Made by a program: the position numbers and the translations under genes. Below the pieces are notes generated by a model. The model saw nothing but the letters and a program-made list of their open reading frames with translations. It searched no databases and was not told where the DNA came from. A stretch of DNA of 64,000 bases, taken from assembly GCA_022393335.1 (NCBI GenBank), contig JAJEKB010000459.1:93057-157056 (forward strand), given 5' to 3'. The DNA comes from Macrotrachela quadricornifera. Its lineage: Eukaryota; Rotifera; Eurotatoria; Philodinida; Philodinidae. Position 1 is the first letter of the stretch. Each line of letters starts with the position of its first letter. Of the stretch, positions 56,268 to 64,000 are shown piece by piece.

Positions 56268-57714
56268 TTACACATCATATAATTGTTCTCTCACTAACCA
56301 TTGTTGATCTTTCATGTTAGTCTTTTTCTTATGGCGATCGATCATCATTTTTTCTCCTTTCTTTTGAAGATCACTCGTTGCAAAACATCGATGTCCTTCC
56401 ACAGTCCATCTAGATCGTTCTTTTCGAGTTCTCAGCATTGTTTCTGTTTTTCGATAATTTGTTCGTTGCCGAGATGTCTGCTCGTCATCAGACACTGAAA
56501 ATGTCATTGTATGTCTCGTATCACCAACAATATCTATATTTTCAAAAGGTAACGATTGTCTTCGTGATCTGCACATTTGTCGTTGTAGTTTTAATTGTTC
56601 AAATCTTTCATCTTGCACTTTTTGCTCACGAACTGCTTTGTCCCATGCTAATTTTAAATTTGTTCGCACTAAATCGACGTTGACATTATTACGATATGGT
56701 TTCACTTGAAATTGTATGTTTAACGTTTTCAATGAACCAATAGAAGGTGATTTTGTTAGAAGTTTAAGACGAACATTGTTTTTTTGTTGAAATAGTTTGA
56801 TATTAACACCATTTTTGCCGAAGAATCGACCTAAAGTTGATGGTGATTGCGATGAAAGGTTGATCATGAATGGTTGTAGTTTTGCAGATTTTTTAGCTAA
56901 AAGTATAGAAAATCAGTTAAATTAAAAATTTTCATTCGACAACAAAATTGCATGAAAAGTGAAAATAGAAAACTTAACAGCTATGGTCAGACAAAGAAAT
57001 GCTTGAAACACATGTGTTACATAACGGAACTATCTTTTCCATCATAACTCTACTAAATGATATAAGATTCATAATGCTCTCTGTATTAATAAGCATTTTG
57101 AATACTAATAAAGAAGCATTTATTTGAATTAAAGTACTATAAGAGTGTGAATAGTTGAGAAATGTAATAGATATTTCAACATTGATCCAACTCGTGATCT
57201 TTGTTTATGAATTTTATAAGAAAATCGTGAGAATTGCTATCTCTCTTTGGCTCTTGCTACAAAAAGAATAAGCCTTTCACTTACTACTCTTTTTACTTTG
57301 TTCTTGTGGCTTTGATGTAGTCATGCTTGTGTCATTTTGATCGTCAACCATCTCCTGCAATGGCATTTTTGTAACCTTTTTATTTCTAAGATGTTTGGTT
57401 TCTATATGATCATTTAATGCTTTTTTCTTGGTAAAAGCTGTAAGTCTTGAACATCCCACAATAGGACATTTTAGAACACGATGACGTATATTTACTGCTT
57501 CATCTTCTGTTCCATTGACACGTTTAATAATATCGAAATCGAATAGTTCACCATCGAACGGTAAATCATCCTTGGTAACATATCGTCTTGAATTCTTCTT
57601 TAAGCTATGTAGATGAAATAGAAATTGTTTGTTGCTTTCATCATCTTCTATTTGAATGTAACCGAAGTTTGTATCTTTATTAAATGCAGTGATATAACCA
57701 GATGCTGAAGTCAT
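56268..57714 (-). CDS. Cold-shock domain + C2H2 finger + KH-like protein (352 aa)
   Basis: Two exons (57714-57285 and 56896-56268, phase 1, donor GTAAGTG, acceptor ACTTTTAG) join exactly to 352 residues. Residues ~4-75 form a cold-shock-type OB fold: SGYITAFNKDTNFGYIQIED, QFLFHLHSL, then FDGELFDFDIIKR and DEAVNI. A C2H2-like finger follows (CPIVGC ... HIETKH). The second exon begins with a basic stretch, then SPSTLGRFFGKNGVNIKLFQ, whose GKNG resembles the GxxG loop of KH domains, and ends in a long Arg/Lys/Gln-rich tail. All parts point to nucleic-acid, probably RNA, binding. The start at MTSASG is chosen because the cold-shock domain begins there. The frame extends upstream to an ATG at 57798 that would add a signal-peptide-like stretch (IKIFSLFLIFTICLC), unlikely for this type of protein. 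The family is not recognised. Confidence 0.7.
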
Positions 57715-57798
57715 TAAATTGTAATATTTTTGACACAAACAAATTGTAAAAATGAGAAACAAAGAAAATATTTTTATACTGTGCACAATCTTGCACAA

Positions 57799-60700
57799 TG
57801 CATAGGACAGAACGAGGGAAGTAAGACAACATGGTGCAATGCATTTTTTTCCTTCTGCAGTAAACGCGCAATCAAAGGCGCAATGACTCAGCTATAGCTG
57901 AGTCATGTTGCATCAGAGATAGAAGAAAGACAGTGTTGCTGTTGTCTATAGTTTTTGATGAAATAATTGTGAAATTTAATATATACATTCGATTCTATTT
58001 TGATAATAGGCATAGGCATATGAGAGTTACTTCTATGTTGAAATCATACTTATCTTCTGCGAAGATTCAACGATAGGAAGATTTTCAAAATCGAAAACTT
58101 CAGAAACGAAGTAAATTTCACTTCGATTGGTACTTTTGAAATTTCTTAAATGACCAAAATTACTTCCTATGAACGGTGATGTGGTTTTTGCAGAATGAAA
58201 ATTTCGGAAATTTGCACATACCTCGTAAAATGGTATAAATAAAGTTGATAGAAGGTTCCTTTTTTTTTAGAAATTCCTTTTACATGACAAAAGTTATAGG
58301 TCTCCGAATAATTCGTATTTTAAACAAGGTGAATTTCTATTTTTCAGCTGATGCTAGTCATTTTAAGCATTTGTTGTAAACTAAATCATACGAAATAAAA
58401 TTTTAGAGAACGTACTAATATACTATAAAAAAATCAATTAAATCGCTTGAGTTGTATAAGAGATATTAAGCTTAAATTTCCTAAGGGATTTTTGCAACAT
58501 TCTGTACTTTAGAGTATGGACTACTTAATGGCGTTAAAAGTTTTACTACAAAGCTCAAGTGGAGTAAAATCAACCTGAAAATAGCACAATCTATACGACC
58601 CATTTTTCTTTTACGGAATCCACTGAAGTGACAACCAAAAACAATACATATTATAAATTTACAAAATCTCCGCAACCGATTTATAATAAAGTGGTCAATT
58701 ACTACTGAAGATTCTTTTAAAAAAAAATGTTTTTTCCAAACAGCTATGTTAGTAAAATGAGCGCGCTCCCCAGCGCCCAATTTGAAACTTATTCAATCTT
58801 TGCCAGAATGTTCTCCCATATATCCTCTCTCACCACAGTACGAATTAGCACGAATGTTCCAGAAACCTACAGGATGCTTTCGAAAAACCCACAGTTTGTC
58901 AGGTTTCCTTACCGTCTTCATAATATTTTCAGTTCAAAAGGCCTTTTAGACAAAGGTAATGATAGATTTAGCATCAACACCAAAAACTGCATCGAATGAT
59001 GTATATTTTGTTAATATTTAAAGAATTTTTTTGGCAAAAAGTCAGGGTTAGGGTCTTCCTCCAAAATTTTTCATCAAAAAATTTTTTATCAGTCATCACT
59101 TTTTGTAGTAAAAGCTAACACTTCTATGAAAAAAAAACCATTTCTGTAGAAAAGAAGTCATGTTCATATACTCTGTAGAAGTTGCCCACTATGTAGTGTA
59201 TTGTAGCATAATTTGGCTTCATAATATATGTTTATTGATCATTTTTTGTCGAATACAATATGATTCATGTGATTATACAAGTTAGACTAAATATATCAAT
59301 TAAAGAAACGTTACTGATTCCAGATAGAATATATAAGCTAATCAGACTGAAGCTTTTTCTTTACCTTGATTGACTTCCCTTTTCTCATTACTACAAGTGA
59401 GTGCGTGTGGGAATGAGTATGCGCTTTCTCTTTACTCACATTTACATCATCACGCTCCAGTTAATTCTTAGATGATATTTCGTTTTCTCCTAAATATTTG
59501 TAATTGACAATCAGGAATAATCGATAGTAGATTACCAAAAACTGATATATTTAAGCATTGTTTATTATCATAACTCATTAAGAGCACACATTGCCACAAT
59601 CTTGATACACTAATTCTATATGTCGAAAAAAAGATCCATTGTCGATGTGAAAATTGATGTAATTAACTAAATTGAAGCATGCCATAGTTAATTTTTCAGA
59701 GGAAAAGCATATCTATTCAAAGTTTAATCATATTTTGGAATATCTGATTTCAATTTATCTACAATTATCATTCTAGTTATGATATTTGTATTCACTTATC
59801 GATTGGATGAAACATTTAGCAAGGTATTCAAATATAGCATGAAGGGAATCACTTAATTATACAGCTCGAAATCAGAGCAAACTTTTCTGATGCTTTCACC
59901 TTGTAATAGATTGAATTAAATCATTTGAACTCCATGAAACTTGTTTTTCTCTAACTATTTATTAGAATTCTATAATAAATTCACTTTCAGTTTGTGCCCT
60001 ATATATATATCGCAACAGTGAATCAAGGATGTCTTGCACTATTTGTTGTGATACATATGTAGTCCTTCGATAAATTCTTCTTGTCATGATAGTACTCTGT
60101 TTTTATTTTATAGTTTGTAAAATAAAAACGAATGATTTGTAGATACGAAACGGATACGATCAAAACGTTTCGTTCAAATAATCATGTATCTTTTTCTAAT
60201 TTTTTTTAATTTCTCGATTAATCCGTTGGATAGTACCGAACTTTATTTCTCTTTTTGCATTCATGCCGTAACTTTGTTATTGACAGCTGCGATAAAACAC
60301 AGATACTGATAATCTCATCTATGTACGATTTTTCTCTTTTATCCTTGTACCAAAACTGTTTGAAGTAGCAATAAAATAGCTGCAAATATAGAAAAAAAAT
60401 TCTCACAACCGAACAGGAGACTATTGATAACTGGCACTAAAATGCGAAGTTTTACTTCGAACAACTGTCATATTTTGAGTGCTTTAATGAATGGAGTATC
60501 AATAGTATGTGATTGAGATTCTTTTCTTCGATCTATTGTTTGGTACATGCTTCTCTTTTACTCATGGATAGTCTATTTCATTCATTTATAATTGCATTAA
60601 ACTTACTAGTAAAGACAGTGCTATCTACGATAAAAAACTGCTGACAATATTATATTTTTTACTATTTGGCCAACAAATGCTGATGATACGTACTGATTCG

Positions 60701-63383
60701 GATAGCTCTACATGATCCATAATTAGCATATTTAGTATAGCTACTTCAATACACGTTGTCTTTGGATGCTTTCCCATTTTTATGCATGCATGATCACTCT
60801 GATTAGTGTATTCTTCTGTAAAATGTGTTAAAAATTCGTAGTTTAGATGCTCCATATCTAGAATCATCAATTCAACACTAGGTCTGCACATTCGACAGAA
60901 TCCGGTGAGATTTCGAATGGCTCTGAACTGCGGACGAATCCGGCAGTCAAAGCCCAACTATTGCTCTTTTAATTGGCATTCATCTAATCAGTATTAGATA
61001 CAATACTGGAATTCAATCTTATTGAACTGCTGGATCTGTCTGTAAACTTCCGTCGAATTCATCACTATAGATTTCAATCAGTGTCCAGTTTCCGAAGTCG
61101 TATTGAATTTTACTGGATTCATTATATTACGTAGAATTTCGGTAGAACTCCGATTGGTTTCCTGTCAGATTTAGCATTACATTGATGGCTGTGAATAGCC
61201 CATCCATCTCAGTAAATCAATATATATAAATGAATGTTTCTAATTTGTAAATGAAGGCAACGACTTCAAGTACTTTTTAACTATTTAGGGAGTAAATTGA
61301 AATTAGTGACAGAAACAATTTAATTCTATGTCGAAAGTTTGACGAAGTTTTCTCTTGGTACATTAGATAAGAGCTATTTTCATAATATATGACAATAGCA
61401 TTAGATAACACTGTCTTTGCTGTTTATCCGTTTTTTATCTACTCCTTGTTTTTCCTCTTTTTTTTCCTCGTCTTTTCTAACATCCAACTGTCTATCCATA
61501 TTTGAGTATACAAAAAGTAATGGTAGTTGAATAAAATAAGGTATACAAGAGCAAAATGGTTTTTGACAATCCTTTTAACTTTTAATGGCCAATGGAAGGT
61601 AACCTGATGTATTTTACTACTCATATTAGACTAAGAATTATGGCAAGTTGCTACTGTTGAGTCATTTTAATTGGCCGAAAAGAAGAAATTTTCGTTGCTG
61701 TTGATTAGTCAATACTGTATCATCTTCGTACACTGAAATAAATATGTTTGATTTATATTGTTTTAATGCAGAACTAATAGATCTATTTCCATGATTTATG
61801 ATGGATATTGGTCGCAGCATTTAAAATAAATGATATACGTAGGTTGCTGCTCTTAATTATTTTGTTCACTGTGTGTAGTGACGAGATAAATGATTGTACA
61901 TTACGAATTTTAGCAAACCCGAAAAATTTATAGAAATTATTTACCTTGTGAGAACTTTGTACCAATGGCCGGAAAAGACTATTGCTGCTCTATATTACTA
62001 TTTATTAGTTCTAAATAATGTTGCTGATGTATTTTATACAGTAAATTTTGGTTATTAATACCTGATTTACTAGAATTTAAATGATCTCGAGTTAAATGAG
62101 TGTTCAATATGTTTATTTTCTCTAATTGATAATTGCTAGAGGACAGAGTTACATCTCAACAAAGTATGGATCATTCAAATAATTATTTAATTTAATTTTT
62201 TCTTTTTATCAGTAATGATTTAATAATATCTGCAAATGGCAAGCCGATGGCTAGAAGCGTTTACAGAACACGTGTTTTTATCTTATCTTGTCTCAAACGA
62301 AAATTTCATTTCAAAGTTTTTTTCTTGACCTATCCTGTCCTGTAGAACAAAAAGAATATTTTAATGTTTATATTTAAGTTCAAGCACTGGTCTTTATTTG
62401 TAAAGGAATTCAAGAAAAAAAAAGACTTATGATTGATAAGAAATAATAATAAAACAGGACTAAAAGAAATAGTTTATTAAAGAAAAAAATATTTTTCATC
62501 TTTTTCTAATTGCGTTTTCATTGATATCATGAGCAAAATGTTATTCATCTCCTTTAATTGCAAATGTAATCTTTGTGAATTAAAAAACCATCCTGTTCTT
62601 GACAATTCTCGTTCAGCATTCGTGACTATTGTATGCATTGAAATTATCCATCGAATATATTTTGAAAAAAAAATGAGAATTGATTCTAATAGCTCTTCCA
62701 AAACGATAAAGATTCGGTGTTTTGTTAGTTTTTATTAAATATGAGTAATAAATAACGACTAGATTTATCACTTTTTTTATTAATATCAAATTCAAGATTT
62801 TAATCAGTCCATAATGAAGATGATTATATGATTTTATTTTTATTTAGCATATTAAAGGAACAAAAAGATGACTAACAATTACAAATATATATTCATAACA
62901 AAATGCTCTTATTTCCAAACAAAATTTAAGGTGTATGTGAAATCTTCAGAGCATAAATTTATTGCCTTGCTCTGTTGTCCTATAAACACAACTGTTGGTG
63001 ACATAAATATTTTTATCATTCAAAATTTTGTTTAAAATCTACATGTAATTCAAACAATATAACTTATTAATTAAAGGTACAAGAAGAATAAATTGAACCG
63101 TAAATCCTGATACAATGTTATGTGAAGTATTGAAAAGGATAGACACATATAATAAGTTATATCCATCGATTCATTCTTATTCTTTAAATAATGTTCATAA
63201 AAATTTCTGTGAATGGTTCGATAAACTTAAAGTAGTTTGTATAGTATAAAGTCATATTTAGATGTGCTCTTCATCATCAATAGAAGACAATTACTTTCAA
63301 TGACATCTAATTTTATTTACAGAAAATCTCTTTTTTTTTCTTCTTTTTATTTATGAATGGACAATAAAGCAAAATAATTTGCT
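57799..63383. other. Intergenic region without recognised genes
   Basis: About 5.6 kb of AT-rich sequence. ORFs of 60-110 codons on the minus strand (58481-58780, 60625-60957) show no known domain, and no good splice structure was found around them. There is a near-perfect short palindrome near 58108 (CGAAGTAAATTTCACTTCG). No RNA gene was recognised. Confidence 0.45.
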
Positions 63384-64000
63384 TTAAATATTTTCTTTAA
63401 ATAATCTCGGTCGATTAACTGACCAAAAAGGAACAAATTGAAATCGTAATCGATATCGATGATGTTTTGTTTTCCAATGTATTATTTTCATTGATTCATG
63501 TTGTTGTTGTAAATCATTTGAATTTGACATATCTAAAGTAATTATTGGTTCATTATTTGATGATTCAGAATTATTTGTTGTTAATATTTGATGTGATGTT
63601 TGTTGTTTACGTAATAATTTTGAATTAAAATGACACCAACATGGAAAATATTTTTTTATTAAATATGATAAACGTATTAATAAAAAACTATCACCAAAAC
63701 GTGATAATAAATATAAATAATGACATATTTTTAATACATAATCATTATTATCATATAATAAAGAAATTGTTTTTTCAGATAGATTATTTTGAAGAATAAA
63801 TAAATAAAATTGTTTTAAATGAAATATCATTTGAAAAATATATTGTGGAAATGTTAATAAAATATATTTAAAAAGAAAAATTAATAATAAATAATAACAT
63901 GAATGACATAATGAATGTTGATGATTTAATTTAATTAATGTTGTTTTAAAAAATGAATTATTTATTGTATGATTTTCTAAAATATTTTGTTCTTCAGAAG
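63384..64000 (-). CDS. C-terminal part of a multi-pass membrane protein, probably a GPCR (partial)
   Basis: The frame is open from the right window edge (64000) down to the TAA at 63384-63386 (about 205 codons). The N-terminal part lies outside the window. From the edge it reads a polar segment, then LCHSCYYLLLIFLFKYILL with an adjacent hydrophobic stretch, a polar loop (SEKTISLLYDNND), a second hydrophobic segment (CHYLYLLSRFGDSFLLIRL), then a basic, Ser/Asn/Gln-rich tail ending RPRLFKENI. This resembles the last two helices and cytoplasmic tail of a rhodopsin-type GPCR, of which rotifers have many. There is no clear NPxxY motif, so the class is inferred from topology only. The start codon is not in the window; an internal ATG at 63830 is not the true start. 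Confidence 0.55.
   Translation of the reverse strand, partial: SEEQNILENHTINNSFFKTTLIKLNHQHSLCHSCYYLLLIFLFKYILLTFPQYIFQMIFHLKQFYLFILQNNLSEKTISLLYDNNDYVLKICHYLYLLSRFGDSFLLIRLSYLIKKYFPCWCHFNSKLLRKQQTSHQILTTNNSESSNNEPIITLDMSNSNDLQQQHESMKIIHWKTKHHRYRLRFQFVPFWSVNRPRLFKENI

Noticed and set aside
59044..59056. CAGGGTTAGGGTC, resembling telomere repeats
   Set aside because: Fewer than two copies, with no array; too short to indicate an interstitial telomere tract.
60625..60957. 110-codon minus-strand ORF with several cysteines
   Set aside because: No domain, no signal peptide, no clear splice or acceptor context; composition is not like the neighbouring coding exons.

Overview
This is an AT-rich animal nuclear segment (roughly 70-75% A+T by eye). 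Its genes are broken by many short introns, mostly 45-80 bp with GT-AG ends and poly-T acceptors. The gene set is metazoan: a TALE/Meis homeobox gene, KIDINS220/ARMS, CTTNBP2, a NOX5-type NADPH oxidase, DDX3/PL10 and TRAPPC5. The very low GC, tiny introns, dense A/T-ending codons, a DUF389 membrane protein, and acceptor-like sites directly before several start codons (as expected with spliced-leader trans-splicing) fit a bdelloid rotifer or a similar AT-rich spiralian. That assignment is inference; no rRNA or mitochondrial marker is present.

Layout. 1-3560 is mostly non-coding, with one weak 61-aa secreted ORF and a nested fold-back element (about 2733-3051). 3561-9542 (+) is KIDINS220. 10354-13866 (+) is a DDX3/PL10 DEAD-box helicase whose 16 exons join in frame. 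16136-18604 (+) is a 750-aa DUF389 membrane protein. 19194-20025 (+) is TRAPPC5, followed after only about 116 bp by CTTNBP2 (20142-26061, +). One CTTNBP2 intron carries a 548-bp Tc1/mariner-like MITE. About 9.7 kb without a recognisable gene (26062-35781) leads to the Meis homeobox gene (35782-42496, +), which has kilobase introns and two microexons. 43822-49273 (+) is a NOX5-like oxidase of about 1,100 aa. 50476-50937 (+) is an orphan secreted protein. Another MITE lies at 52302-52860. A Cys-rich, Ly6-like relic or poorly resolved gene lies near 55315-55650. On the minus strand, 56268-57714 encodes a protein with a cold-shock domain, a C2H2 finger and a KH-like segment, and 63384-64000 is the 3' end of a multi-pass membrane protein, probably a GPCR, cut by the window edge.

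The genes do not form one pathway. KIDINS220 and CTTNBP2 are scaffold/cytoskeletal signalling proteins, TRAPPC5 acts in ER-Golgi traffic, DDX3 in RNA metabolism, Meis in transcription and NOX5 in calcium-triggered superoxide production. The most unusual observation is a complete six-cysteine Kunitz/BPTI-type domain on its own symmetric phase 1-1 exon (45703-45933), inserted in an extracellular loop of NOX5. Flanking exons join in frame without it. This looks like exon shuffling of a protease-inhibitor fold into an NADPH oxidase. Second is the cold-shock + zinc finger + KH-like architecture on the minus strand.
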